Origin: Pseudomonadota bacterium | GTDB taxonomy: Bacteria; Pseudomonadota; Gammaproteobacteria; Burkholderiales; JAKAFK01 | Direction of reading: 5' to 3' | Assembly: GCA_021817985.1 (NCBI GenBank) | Contig: JAKAFK010000011.1 | Location: 1 to 64,000 of the forward strand | DNA: 64,000 nt | Shown here: in pieces, positions 42,767-49,669 of the stretch | Position numbering within the stretch: position 1 is the stretch's first letter | Layout: the number at the start of each line of letters is the position of its first letter | Notes under the pieces: model-generated | What the model saw: the letters and a program-made list of their open reading frames with translations, nothing else | Database searches by the model: none | What the model was told of the DNA's origin: nothing | Translations under genes and position numbers: made by a program

Positions 42767-42869
42767 CGGGCCGGAGCGGCGGTCTTCGCCGGCATGCGGT
42801 GCAGGCTCGGCAAGATCGGGCCAGATATCAGGGCGCAAATCCCCGCGCCGCATGAGGCCACCGGACTCC
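42767..42869 (-). repeat. Direct repeat copy A: duplicated 3' end of the Cro-like gene
   Basis: These 103 bp match 43610-43712 at about 93% identity without gaps. On the minus strand the segment encodes RRGDLRPDI, DLAEPAPHAGEDRRSG, the C-terminal tail of the Cro-like protein, but the DNA-binding part is missing. The copy therefore marks a partial duplication, now separated by the 42895-43389 gene. Confidence 0.85.
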
Positions 42870-42894
42870 TCATAACGCACCCAGGGAGGTATTG

Positions 42895-43389
42895 ATGATG
42901 ATTGACCGAGAACTGCAACGGCTGATGCTCACGCGCATGGCCGACGCATTTCCAGCTCCGTGGGACAGTCGCGAATTCCTTGAAGCTATCGAATCCGAAC
43001 GCGCCTACGAGGCCAATCTCGCCTACCTCAAAGGCCATGGCCTCATTGATGTCTACCTCGATGTCGGATTGGACGGAAGCATCGCGTGCGGCCTTCCATC
43101 GATCACGTCGAGAGGCCTCGATTTCCTTGCCGAAGACGGAGGCCTGGGCGCGATTCTGGGCGTCGTGACGATCAAGATTCACGATGAGTCCATTCGTCAG
43201 CTGATTGGCGCGCACATTGATCGCATGCCAGGCACCGAGGACGAGAAAAGCGCGCTTCGTAGAGTTTTGCGAGACGTTCCTGCCGAGGCGTCAAAAACCA
43301 TGATCGACCGATTGGTCGCGCTAGGGCTTGAGCATCTGCCGGGGACGCTTGGGTCACTGCATACATGGCTAACGACGATTCGGTTGTGA
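42895..43389 (+). CDS. Hypothetical protein, winged-helix-like (cargo in immunity region)
   Basis: A 164-residue protein from the ATG at 42895, with GGGAGG upstream. The N-terminal half (ELQRLMLTRMADAFPAPWD, YLKGHGLIDVYLD, SITSRGLDFLAEDGG) reads like a winged helix of the YjcQ/DUF2513 type, a small domain common in phages. The C-terminal half is helical. It sits exactly between repeat copies A and B and opposes the early operon. Function unknown. Confidence 0.65.
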   Translation: MMIDRELQRLMLTRMADAFPAPWDSREFLEAIESERAYEANLAYLKGHGLIDVYLDVGLDGSIACGLPSITSRGLDFLAEDGGLGAILGVVTIKIHDESIRQLIGAHIDRMPGTEDEKSALRRVLRDVPAEASKTMIDRLVALGLEHLPGTLGSLHTWLTTIRL

Positions 43390-43576
43390 GCGCTCTTTCC
43401 AGAACCAGATTGGCGATGTGCTCACGTTCGCCCGAGGTATCGATCGCAGCGCTGCGCAACGCGAGTTCAACCCGGCTTTCATCACCGTCCGGCAACCCGA
43501 TCTGCAGCTCTATCGAGCCGTCAATATGCATGAAGCCGGAAACATTGAGCGGGATCGGGAAGCGACTAGGAGGCAT
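43172..43576 (-). CDS. Possible early protein downstream of the Cro-like gene
   Basis: A 134-residue frame whose ATG overlaps the end of the Cro-like gene by 11 bp and has an AGGAG site. The first 65 residues (FMHIDGSIELQIGLPDGDESRVELAL, EHIANLVLERAL) look like real protein. The last half is antisense to the 42895-43389 gene and is less convincing. It may be an early gene truncated by the insertion that created the repeats. Confidence 0.4.
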   Translation of the reverse strand: MPPSRFPIPLNVSGFMHIDGSIELQIGLPDGDESRVELALRSAAIDTSGEREHIANLVLERALTTESSLAMYAVTQASPADAQALARPIGRSWFLTPRQERLAKLYEARFSRPRCLACDQCARQSADEWTHRES

Positions 43577-43859
43577 CGCTCTCTCTCCTTTCGCCGTCGC
43601 GCCGGTCCTGGCCGGAGCGGCGGTCTTCGCCGGCATGCGGTGCAGGTTCGGCAAGCTCAGGCCAGATATCGGGGCGCAAATCGCCGCGCCGCACGCGGCC
43701 ACCGGACTCCTCGTCAAGACGGCGGCAGAGCGCCCCGCCCAAGCTGTGCCCCTTCGAGAGCGCCTTGCGCAGATAGCCGATGGTAGTTTGGCAGCGGGCG
43801 GCGTAAGCACTTTGCGCTTGCGGCGGCAACGAATTCAGGTAAAGGCGTAGCGTGTTCAT
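43566..43859 (-). CDS. Cro-like / YdaS-family DNA-binding protein
   Basis: A 97-residue protein divergent from the repressor gene. LRLYLNSLPPQAQSAYAARC, TTIGYLRKALSKGHSLGG, and SGGRVRRGDLRPDIW are the YdaS/Cro hallmark (residues about 3-70). A charged tail, rich in Arg/Glu/Asp, follows. It should repress or switch the operators at 43871-43927. The promoter TTGACG-17-TATATT lies directly upstream. Its 3' end is duplicated at 42767-42869. Confidence 0.88.
   Translation of the reverse strand: MNTLRLYLNSLPPQAQSAYAARCQTTIGYLRKALSKGHSLGGALCRRLDEESGGRVRRGDLRPDIWPELAEPAPHAGEDRRSGQDRRDGERRESDAS
43610..43712 (-). repeat. Direct repeat copy B: parent copy inside the Cro-like gene
   Basis: This 103-bp block in the 3' half of the Cro-like gene is the intact partner of copy A at 42767-42869. 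The match continues less clearly on both sides, into the next ribosome site. It lies in the coding frame of a complete gene, so it is likely the source copy. Confidence 0.85.
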
Positions 43860-43866
43860 GGAAGCC

Positions 43867-43927
43867 AATATATACCCACGGGTAAATATCGTCAATACCA
43901 GCAGGCGTATTTACTCAGAGGTAAAAG
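43867..43927. promoter_or_regulatory. cro/cI operator region with cro promoter
   Basis: Two related 18-bp operators lie between the divergent genes: TATACCCACGGGTAAATA (43871-43888) and TTTACTCAGAGGTAAAAG (43910-43927). On the minus strand TTGACG (43890-43895) and TATATT (43867-43872), 17 bp apart, form the cro promoter, and the first operator covers its spacer and -10. The second lies next to the repressor start region. Sites of the same consensus recur at 48357-48399. Confidence 0.85.
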
Positions 43928-43944
43928 AGAATAACAATTCGAAA

Positions 43945-44775
43945 ATGGAAGGGGATATCGATCAAGACATGATGCGTGCTGCGCTAAAAGCAGCAATTGC
44001 TAAGCAATTTGGCGGCAATAACGCAGCCTTCTCGCGAGCAAGCGGAATTAAAGAAACGTACCTGTCGCGCCTTCTGTCAGACCCATCAACGCCACAACAC
44101 AAAGGTTTCGGCCCAGAGACCATAGGGAAGATAGAAGCCGTATGTCCAGGATGGATCGGCCCCGCCGGGGTGACCATCGCACTCCGAAAAGGGGTGCGCG
44201 TTAAACTGGTATCGGATATCCAACATATCCGCGAAAATCTCCGACGCGGAGGGCTCGACGGAGATATCACCCGGGAATCTTTTTTTGCCCCAGAAGACCA
44301 TGTGCAGCCTGAATCGCACGCGACCGAATGCGCGACCTTCCCAATCCCTCACCTCAACGGGCGCGCGAAGGGAGGTGGCGGCGGCCTAGCACCCGCAAGC
44401 GAATATGTCGTGGGGTCAATCACCGTCACGATCGACTGGATTCGGCGCGAACTGCCCGCGATCACGAACAGAGGCAATCTAGCCGTAATCGAAGCCTATG
44501 GCGATTCAATGGAGCCGACGCTGCATAGCGGCGATCTGCTCGTCGTGGACACAGGAATCCACCAGGCAGACGTGGATGGCGTCTACATCCTGGCTCGCGC
44601 GAACACGGCAGAACCCGAAATAATGGTCAAGCGGCTGCAGCGCACACGGGACGGAGGGCTGATCATCAAATCGGACAACCCTATCTATGAGCCCGAACGT
44701 GTGCCACATAAAGAGTTGGAAGAGGTAGATGTGCGCGGGCGTGTGGTGTGGATTTGGGCGGGAAGGAAACTTTGA
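43945..44775 (+). CDS. CI-like prophage repressor (HTH plus S24 peptidase)
   Basis: A 276-residue repressor that should keep the prophage silent. The N-terminal helix-turn-helix is around NNAAFSRASGIKETYLSRLL (25-44). The C-terminal LexA-type domain has the catalytic Ser188 (YGDSMEP) and Lys229 (MVKRLQ), so RecA-stimulated self-cleavage after DNA damage is expected; the Gly-rich hinge (about 141-150) may hold the cleavage site. I chose the ATG at 43945, because an upstream extension would run through the operators. It begins the rightward lysogeny operon. Confidence 0.93.
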   Translation: MEGDIDQDMMRAALKAAIAKQFGGNNAAFSRASGIKETYLSRLLSDPSTPQHKGFGPETIGKIEAVCPGWIGPAGVTIALRKGVRVKLVSDIQHIRENLRRGGLDGDITRESFFAPEDHVQPESHATECATFPIPHLNGRAKGGGGGLAPASEYVVGSITVTIDWIRRELPAITNRGNLAVIEAYGDSMEPTLHSGDLLVVDTGIHQADVDGVYILARANTAEPEIMVKRLQRTRDGGLIIKSDNPIYEPERVPHKELEEVDVRGRVVWIWAGRKL

Positions 44776-44813
44776 CGAACTAACTATATGCCGGGAGGGC
44801 ACAAGCGACCACG

Positions 44814-45671
44814 ATGGCCTCAGAAAAACGATCATATACGGCGGACTTCTTTTGCTTTGAAGAGGATAGCGACCGGGAAAGCGCTGCTTTCCGTAAGCTG
44901 TTGATGGAATATAGCGGGAACCATGCGCCCGCCTACGCGTTGGGGAGCGATTCAGACGTCAAGCATCAGATACGGAGTATTCGAGCGAATCGCGACCACA
45001 GCGTGTTCATGGCCGTATTTGGAAGGTTGCGCCACGGCGAAACTCCAGAGCAAGCGACCGAAAGGGGCAATGACTCAGACGTCGAATTACTCCCGGGACA
45101 CGGTCTAGTTGATAAGAGCCACTTCCTATTCTATCCTGACATAAATCTCCTCGTGCTCCAGCGAAATAGAAACGCCGGGAGCCGCAGTCACTTCCAGGCA
45201 TATCTGAATAAGCCGCATTACAAAAAGCGCGCGCTAATGCCCGTCCTCAGTGAAGATTCATATTCAAAGCTTATGCATGGTGGCACCGTCAAGAAGCTTG
45301 AAATCTCGTTCAAACGCCCGCCGGCTGGCCTGGCCGAACAAAGTGCGTTTCTCGGGGACTGCGTAAGGATGTTTAGCGACTCCGACGCGGCACGCCTGAA
45401 AATGACGCTGACTGCAGAAATCGGGGGGCGACTCCTCGAACCAATGAAGAACGCCATGGTTAAGCTGTCGAAATTTGGAGGGACACGCGTTGCCAGGGTA
45501 ACCATGGCCGAGGATAATGAGATCATCGACCTGATCCTGGACCGTATAACAAAAGGCTTCGATGTCGACCTCCTCGAAAATGGACGCCCCGACCCGCAGT
45601 CAATGTTCGCCGGGCTCGCCCGAGCAAAAGACGCCTGCGCGGAGGACCTCAAGGCTTTCTTTGGTCCCTAG
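44814..45671 (+). CDS. Unrecognised cytosolic protein, first of a two-gene cargo pair
   Basis: A 285-residue soluble protein transcribed just after the repressor. It has mixed alpha/beta content, a central DKSHFLFYPDINLLVLQRN block, LEISFKRPPAGLA, and a strand-rich VARVTMAEDNEIIDLILDR C terminus. No catalytic motif is evident. Its last 11 bp overlap a membrane-protein gene. Codon use is more AT-rich than in the late genes. Position and pairing suggest a lysogenic conversion or phage-exclusion module, which is inference only. Confidence 0.7.
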   Translation: MASEKRSYTADFFCFEEDSDRESAAFRKLLMEYSGNHAPAYALGSDSDVKHQIRSIRANRDHSVFMAVFGRLRHGETPEQATERGNDSDVELLPGHGLVDKSHFLFYPDINLLVLQRNRNAGSRSHFQAYLNKPHYKKRALMPVLSEDSYSKLMHGGTVKKLEISFKRPPAGLAEQSAFLGDCVRMFSDSDAARLKMTLTAEIGGRLLEPMKNAMVKLSKFGGTRVARVTMAEDNEIIDLILDRITKGFDVDLLENGRPDPQSMFAGLARAKDACAEDLKAFFGP

Positions 45672-46152
45672 GCGGCATAAGTTCGGTTTATTTCTGGCAG
45701 CAATTGCGGGCTGGTATCTCTCCGGGCTGATCTGGCCTCATTCCCGAAATGTCGGCCCCGCGGAGTGGAATAGCTACGCGGCCACAATCTCGCCGGTTGC
45801 CGCAAGCATGGCAGGCCTGGCGGTTGCGCTCACCGCACTTGTATATGCCCTGCTTGGGACACCCCTTCTCAAATTTCTGCATGAGAAGGGGGCCCTCAAT
45901 AGGCTTTTGTTCGATCTGATGGCTTGTGCAGTTTTTTGGTTGCTAGCTCTCGGATTCGGCGTATCCGGAGCTCTGCCGGGTTTTGCGCAAACACAATTGG
46001 TTCTCCGCATTTCGACATCGGCTGCTATGAGCGGCCTATTGTATTTCGGGCCAATTGGGTGGGCCTTCTGGCTATTGCTAAGGCACGCTGGGGACAGCCC
46101 AGCTGCGGGGCATTCTCATGACTTTGACACGCCCACGGACCTTTCATCGTGA
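45661..46152 (+). CDS. Four-helix membrane protein, second of the cargo pair
   Basis: A 163-residue inner-membrane protein from a TTG at 45661 inside the upstream gene, with GGAGG some 14 nt before. Four hydrophobic helices are visible: FGLFLAAIAGWYLSGLIW, ISPVAASMAGLAVALTALVY, LLFDLMACAVFWLLALGF and SAAMSGLLYFGPIGWAFWLL. It ends in a His/Asp-rich tail. The 11-bp overlap implies coupled expression with the soluble partner. No known family recognised. Confidence 0.65.
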   Translation: MVPRRHKFGLFLAAIAGWYLSGLIWPHSRNVGPAEWNSYAATISPVAASMAGLAVALTALVYALLGTPLLKFLHEKGALNRLLFDLMACAVFWLLALGFGVSGALPGFAQTQLVLRISTSAAMSGLLYFGPIGWAFWLLLRHAGDSPAAGHSHDFDTPTDLSS

Positions 46153-46297
46153 CCGCACCGCGCATACATGCGATCATGCGGAGTAAACCGCTGGGCCGCT
46201 TCATATTGATCCGGATACATGCGCATGAGGGCACCCCGTCTGCCAGTCGCGCTGCCAACGCGTCCGTCTATATACTATAGTGTATTATGATCGTATA
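46153..46297. promoter_or_regulatory. Upstream region of the toxin-antitoxin pair
   Basis: The last 30 bp before the toxin start are very AT-rich and hold an imperfect palindrome, ATACTATAGTGTAT (about 46272-46285), which could be the autoregulatory operator and -10 region. The left 100 bp show nothing recognisable. Confidence 0.4.
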
Positions 46298-46690
46298 ATG
46301 CGCATTCGAAAAATTGACGTACATGCCCATGCGTTGGTCGACCTGGCGGGGTTGCGAATCATTGATATAGCCGCTGCCGCAACCATATTAGCCGTGCTGG
46401 AACAAATGAATGCAGACCCTGCCTTCATTGATAAGCTAACGACACGCGGCAGTAATAAGTTCGGTCGTTTTGTCGTCAACGTTAAACGGTGGCAAAACGC
46501 CAAACAGCACGGAAGTCTCTGGCGCTTCCGCGCACTTGAGACGCCAGCAACGGGCTATAGGATCGTCTATGGCTACCAGTGGAATACCATGCAACTTGTA
46601 GTGCTTGGCATAATTCACAAGGAGGATTTCGACTATGAGCTCGACAGCGACTGCGGCCGCAGAATCCTTACTGATTGGCGAGTTCTCTAG
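46298..46690 (+). CDS. RelE/HigB-like toxin
   Basis: A 130-residue protein of RelE/ParE-like fold. SLWRFRALETPATGYRIVYGY followed by VVLGIIHKEDFDYE is the conserved strand pair with basic residues of mRNA-interferase toxins. An N-terminal helical addition of about 60 residues precedes it. The toxin gene comes first and the antitoxin second, as in higBA. The antitoxin start lies 56 bp inside it. Target cleavage is presumed from family. Confidence 0.75.
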   Translation: MRIRKIDVHAHALVDLAGLRIIDIAAAATILAVLEQMNADPAFIDKLTTRGSNKFGRFVVNVKRWQNAKQHGSLWRFRALETPATGYRIVYGYQWNTMQLVVLGIIHKEDFDYELDSDCGRRILTDWRVL

Positions 46691-47093
46691 CCCCACAACG
46701 GACTCCGTCGCGCCCATCATTTGCCTCGAATTTTCGGCCGCCCCCCCCGCCTCTCTGGCAAATACGACAAGTCTTACGTCTTTGCTCAGCGAGTATGAAA
46801 GCGACCCAGAGATGGCACGCCATCTCGCGGATGCGAGACGGAATATCGCCAGAACTTTCTATGCAGATGAACCGGAGACGCTTAGCGCGCTACGACTAGC
46901 CGCCGGATTTTCGCAAACCCGTTTGGCAGAAGGAGCGTCCACATACCAGTCATACATCGCCAGGCTTGAACTCGGGCAGGCCGACCCGAGCACAGATATG
47001 ATCTCGAAGATCGCCACAGCGCTTGGTGTCGAGGCGGACCGAGTTTTCCGCGCCATCACAAACCAACGGAGCACTCGTGGGCAATCAAACTAA
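46635..47093 (+). CDS. XRE-family antitoxin
   Basis: A 152-residue protein with a C-terminal XRE helix-turn-helix: LSALRLAAGFSQTRLAEGAST, YIARLELGQADPSTDMISKIATALGV. The N-terminal 60 residues are Ser/Ala/Pro-rich and probably flexible, where the toxin could be bound. It overlaps the toxin gene by 56 bp, so translation is linked. A shorter form from an internal ATG is possible. Confidence 0.75.
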   Translation: MSSTATAAAESLLIGEFSSPTTDSVAPIICLEFSAAPPASLANTTSLTSLLSEYESDPEMARHLADARRNIARTFYADEPETLSALRLAAGFSQTRLAEGASTYQSYIARLELGQADPSTDMISKIATALGVEADRVFRAITNQRSTRGQSN

Positions 47094-47550
47094 TACCGGC
47101 AGATTTGTCGTCGCGCAATTTTGCGACGATATAAGGCAGGAAGTGGGCAACAAATTTTCGCTCATGGGCTGCTACGGTGATCAGGTCATCGTCGAGAAAT
47201 TTCCGATCGTGCTCCCGAAATTCTGCGCGCATATTCGCGTCTTCACTCCTATAGACCGGCCGTTTGCTCGGCTGGTCGTTCGAGCAAAGCTCAATACCGA
47301 GATCGCCGCAGAGAGCATGCTGCCCCTCGAGAGGATAACGCCAAGCCATCTGCGGGCCTCACAGGACAATAATCTCGGACGGGCCACCTTGGTAGCCGTA
47401 ATTGTCCTATCTCCTTTTGTCGTCACAGAAACTAGCAAGCTGCAGATCGAGGCGGAAACGGAGGATGAAATCATCCCCGGCAGCTTCGTCATAATTCGTG
47501 AGCAGGCGCCCCGCGACGCCCCCAATGATTCCGTCGACGGCGGTCAGTAA
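47077..47550 (+). CDS. DUF6941-like conserved protein
   Basis: A 157-residue protein from the GTG at 47077, with CGGAG 6 nt upstream, overlapping the antitoxin by 17 bp. FVVAQFCDDIRQEVGNKFSLMGCYGDQVIV then FPIVLPKFCAHIRV is the pattern of small proteins annotated DUF6941. It is a beta-rich cytosolic protein of unknown role. It ends the repressor operon and is followed by a terminator. Confidence 0.65.
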   Translation: MGNQTNTGRFVVAQFCDDIRQEVGNKFSLMGCYGDQVIVEKFPIVLPKFCAHIRVFTPIDRPFARLVVRAKLNTEIAAESMLPLERITPSHLRASQDNNLGRATLVAVIVLSPFVVTETSKLQIEAETEDEIIPGSFVIIREQAPRDAPNDSVDGGQ

Positions 47551-47610
47551 GCAATAATTCGCAAATCCAGTTCGCGGGAGCGGAGTTCATCCGGTTCCAG
47601 TCATCGCCAA

Positions 47611-47632
47611 AACCCGCTCCGGCGGGTTTTTT
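47611..47632 (+). terminator. Intrinsic terminator after the lysogeny operon
   Basis: AACCCGC-TCCG-GCGGGTT is followed by six T residues in total on the plus strand. On the minus strand the same stem is followed by four T residues, so it may also end the brnTA transcript. It separates the rightward lysogeny genes from leftward brnTA. Confidence 0.9.
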
Positions 47633-47696
47633 GTTGTCCTTCTTATCCCTTCTCCCTTGCTCCTTTTCCACCATGAAATGATGGCCCGCAAACACA

Positions 47697-47981
47697 TCAC
47701 GGGCGATGCTCGCGCATCCACTCCTTGAGCGCTTCGTCTATGCGGGTCTGCCATCCCTGCCCCGTAGCGCGGAACTGCGCCACAACCTCGCGCGACAAAC
47801 GGATCGTGATACGCTCCTTAGTCATGACGGCAAATGGCCGGCCCCGCTTAAGCGTCGGCTTGACAGCTTCCCATTCCGCATCGGTCAAGGGGACTGCATC
47901 AGCATCGGACATTGCCGCCGCCGTGATGGCCGCATCTTCATCCGGAGTGGGCACAATGGTGCCAGGTTTAAGCTTCGGCAT
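47697..47981 (-). CDS. brnA: BrnA-type antitoxin
   Basis: A 94-residue antitoxin with a ribbon-helix-helix C terminus, TKERITIRLSREVVAQFRATGQGWQTRIDEALKEWM, the BrnA pattern. The acidic N-terminal part (PTPDEDAAITAAAMSDADAVPLTDAEW) should contact the toxin. It overlaps brnT by 14 bp. The complex normally binds its own promoter. Confidence 0.9.
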   Translation of the reverse strand: MPKLKPGTIVPTPDEDAAITAAAMSDADAVPLTDAEWEAVKPTLKRGRPFAVMTKERITIRLSREVVAQFRATGQGWQTRIDEALKEWMREHRP

Positions 47982-48240
47982 AGCGTTTCACCTCTCGCTG
48001 GTTGGCCTTGCGTAGACTAATGATGCGCCGGCACTCGGCGCGGTCTACAAAGGCCACATAATACAGGCGCAGTCCAATATAACCGATCGCGGCCATGCGC
48101 GCTTCGCCATATTGGTATCGCATATCAGACCAAATCACCGCCGACCCCCATTCCAAATCCGCCGCCAGCGCAAGCGACACGCCATGCTTGGCGATGTTGG
48201 CGGCATCTTTGGTCGAATCATAGGCGATTTCCATATTCAT
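47968..48240 (-). CDS. brnT: BrnT-type ribonuclease toxin
   Basis: A 90-residue toxin of the RelE-like BrnT family: AYDSTKDAANIAKHGVSLALA, RYQYGEARMAAIGYIGLRLYYVAFVDR, RIISLRKANQREVKRY. The active-site-type Arg/His/Lys residues in the last strands are present. A start at the ATG at 48234 is as likely as 48240, because the promoter would begin transcription just there. brnT precedes brnA, the normal order. Confidence 0.9.
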   Translation of the reverse strand: MNMEIAYDSTKDAANIAKHGVSLALAADLEWGSAVIWSDMRYQYGEARMAAIGYIGLRLYYVAFVDRAECRRIISLRKANQREVKRYAEA

Positions 48241-48241
48241 T

Positions 48242-48270
48242 ATTGTATGTACATAAATAACAATAGTCAA
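48242..48270 (-). promoter_or_regulatory. brnTA promoter with internal palindrome
   Basis: TTGACT (48265-48270) and TACAAT (48242-48247) are 17 bp apart on the minus strand. The palindrome TATGTACATA (48246-48255) lies in the spacer and fits a BrnA operator. Expected initiation is about 7 nt beyond the -10, almost at the first ATG, so the mRNA may be leaderless. Confidence 0.75.
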
Positions 48271-48356
48271 TAATTATTGTGCATATGCAATTCGCGGCTG
48301 GCCCGCTTATCTTCTACCCCCTCTTTCTTGATCTGGCGCACGGTCCATTCAATAAC

Positions 48357-48399
48357 TTTACCTGCGGGTATTGACATATTATTTACCTACGGGTAATCT
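48357..48399 (+). promoter_or_regulatory. Rightward early promoter under repressor-type operators
   Basis: TTGACA (48371-48376) and TAATCT (48394-48399) are separated by 17 bp, the best sigma-70 promoter in the region. Two 18-bp sites flank and cover it: TTTACCTGCGGGTATTGA (48357-48374) and TTTACCTACGGGTAATCT (48382-48399). They share the TTTACC-xx-GGGTAA pattern of the cro/cI operators, in the same position relative to -35 and -10 as at the cro promoter. CI should therefore repress the operon that leads to int and mutS. Confidence 0.85.
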
Positions 48400-48514
48400 T
48401 CCCCCATCGCATGATGGCCAGCGCGACAGGGCGCAGGCGGTAGCAGCAACGAGGTCGGCGGCGCAAGAAACAGGATGCGCCGGACAGCACAAAATATAGA
48501 TCGGAGGGAGAAGC

Positions 48515-48991
48515 ATGAGCATTCCCGGCAGGACAGAGATAACCCGCGCCATCCAAAGCCATGTCAGATCGGTGCGGATCCCTTTTACGAACTGCTATGC
48601 CCTCTGCGCGTGCGGTGCCGGGGAAGACGCTGCGCCAGGAAGGAATAGTGAGAAGAGGATTGAGACCAAGATGGTCAGAATCCCCTTCACCTGCCACTAC
48701 GTCCCGTGCACCTGCGGCGCGATAGAGAAGGATGACTGTGAATGCATTCGCGTCTCGATTCTATCGAATATGGCAAGCGCAACCTCGGGAGATGCCCGTT
48801 CGCCGAATATCGATTGCGCAGACTTCCAGGCGATCAGCAGGGTATCCGATACGAAGATAGTTGCATCGCGTACGTCCGCAGGGATATTCAGTTTATTGAT
48901 TTCCAAATGCAGGTCGAGCGGATTGTTGTCTTTCATGCGCGTCCTTTCCAAGGGAAGTGTGATCGGGAAATCGCATTGTACCGAGGAGTAG
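48515..48991 (+). CDS. Possible first gene of the rightward operon, Cys-rich repeat protein
   Basis: A 158-residue frame whose ATG has a very strong site (GGAGGGAG). Two related segments, RIPFTNCYALCACGAGED and RIPFTCHYVPCTCGAIEKDD, suggest an internal duplication with Cys-x-Cys metal sites. The second half is low in coding character and overlaps a minus-strand gene (48697-48936). Only one of the two, or a shorter version of this one, may be real. Confidence 0.4.
   Translation: MSIPGRTEITRAIQSHVRSVRIPFTNCYALCACGAGEDAAPGRNSEKRIETKMVRIPFTCHYVPCTCGAIEKDDCECIRVSILSNMASATSGDARSPNIDCADFQAISRVSDTKIVASRTSAGIFSLLISKCRSSGLLSFMRVLSKGSVIGKSHCTEE
48697..48936 (-). CDS. Hypothetical helical protein, opposite the rightward operon
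   Basis: A 79-residue frame from an ATG with an AAAGGA site: MKDNNPLDLHLEINKLNIPAD, then DTLLIAWKSAQSIFGERASPE and ALAIFDRIETRM. It looks like a natural helical protein, but no family is recognised. It would be transcribed against the early promoter at 48371, so expression might be limited to lysogeny. Confidence 0.45.
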   Translation of the reverse strand: MKDNNPLDLHLEINKLNIPADVRDATIFVSDTLLIAWKSAQSIFGERASPEVALAIFDRIETRMHSQSSFSIAPQVHGT

Positions 48992-49025
48992 GACGCGCAC
49001 CCTATCTGGAATGGAGGATGTCGCG

Positions 49026-49229
49026 ATGGACGAACCGGTGACCGAACAAGAGATGTCTGTCGCCTTCGCGCGGTCCGCACTTGAAACGCTCGGCTGGACA
49101 TTCGAAGCGGCCATGGAAAATCCGGCCTTGGTAATCGCCCTTCGCCGCTCCGCACAGGCATCAAGAAAGACGGCGGCAACAGGCAAAGAGGGCAGCGGGC
49201 ATCAGCCGGTGCAGCTGGCCCTCATCTGA
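49026..49229 (+). CDS. Small phage protein of unknown function
   Basis: A 67-residue protein from the ATG at 49026, with GGAGG 8 nt upstream (that site lies in an alternative start at 49011). SVAFARSALETLGWTFEAAM forms a clear helix. It is the first secure gene of the rightward small-gene operon. Function unknown. Confidence 0.55.
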   Translation: MDEPVTEQEMSVAFARSALETLGWTFEAAMENPALVIALRRSAQASRKTAATGKEGSGHQPVQLALI

Positions 49230-49244
49230 AGAAAAGGGAGGTCG

Positions 49245-49535
49245 ATGATGGACGTGGTCAAGCATGAATGGCGAACCATCGCGGTGCGCGATGGATGCTG
49301 GTTCGTGACGCAGCAGGATTCCGGTGAGCCCGCGAAGCTGGTGGCCACGACAGGATCTGAGACGGATGCGCGACTGATCGGAGCCGCTCCTGACATGCTG
49401 GATGCGCTCCGGACGATCGTCGCCGAAGTGCGCGGCCCGCTGAAGCCCTTCAGCACCGACTCCTACCTTCCGGCGCGCTTCGTGGAACTCGCGATCGCCG
49501 CGATCGAGAAAGCGGAGGGCGCGCCATGCGCATGA
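49245..49535 (+). CDS. Small phage protein with ARLIGAAPDMLDAL motif
   Basis: A 96-residue protein with tandem ATGs at 49245/49248 after GGGAGG. EWRTIAVRDGCWFVTQQD is a beta-rich start, and DARLIGAAPDMLDALRTIVAEV then VELAIAAIEKAEG is a motif very common in small phage early proteins. Function unknown. It overlaps the next gene. Confidence 0.65.
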   Translation: MMDVVKHEWRTIAVRDGCWFVTQQDSGEPAKLVATTGSETDARLIGAAPDMLDALRTIVAEVRGPLKPFSTDSYLPARFVELAIAAIEKAEGAPCA

Positions 49536-49669
49536 CCGGAATCTCCGCGCGTCCAATTATCCCAGGCCGCGCCTATCGCGTGACGTCCCATGGGCGCGCG
49601 TTGACCGTGCTCGCAGACCACCCGTGTATTGCGATCATCCGCGCAATCAATGCATGGAGGATTGAATGA
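49526..49669 (+). CDS. 47-residue small protein
   Basis: A short basic frame, MRMTGISARPIIPGRAYRVT then LTVLADHPCIAIIRAINAW. It overlaps the previous gene by 10 bp and ends in an ATGA overlap with the next, which supports translation. The KTYRVxxHGxxxxVxADHPxxAI pattern is seen in small phage proteins. Function unknown. Confidence 0.5.
   Translation: MRMTGISARPIIPGRAYRVTSHGRALTVLADHPCIAIIRAINAWRIE

Noticed and set aside
42496-43215. A 239-codon minus-strand frame in the immunity region
   Set aside because: It is antisense to two better-supported plus-strand genes and includes the relic of the Cro 3' end, so it is a composite open frame.
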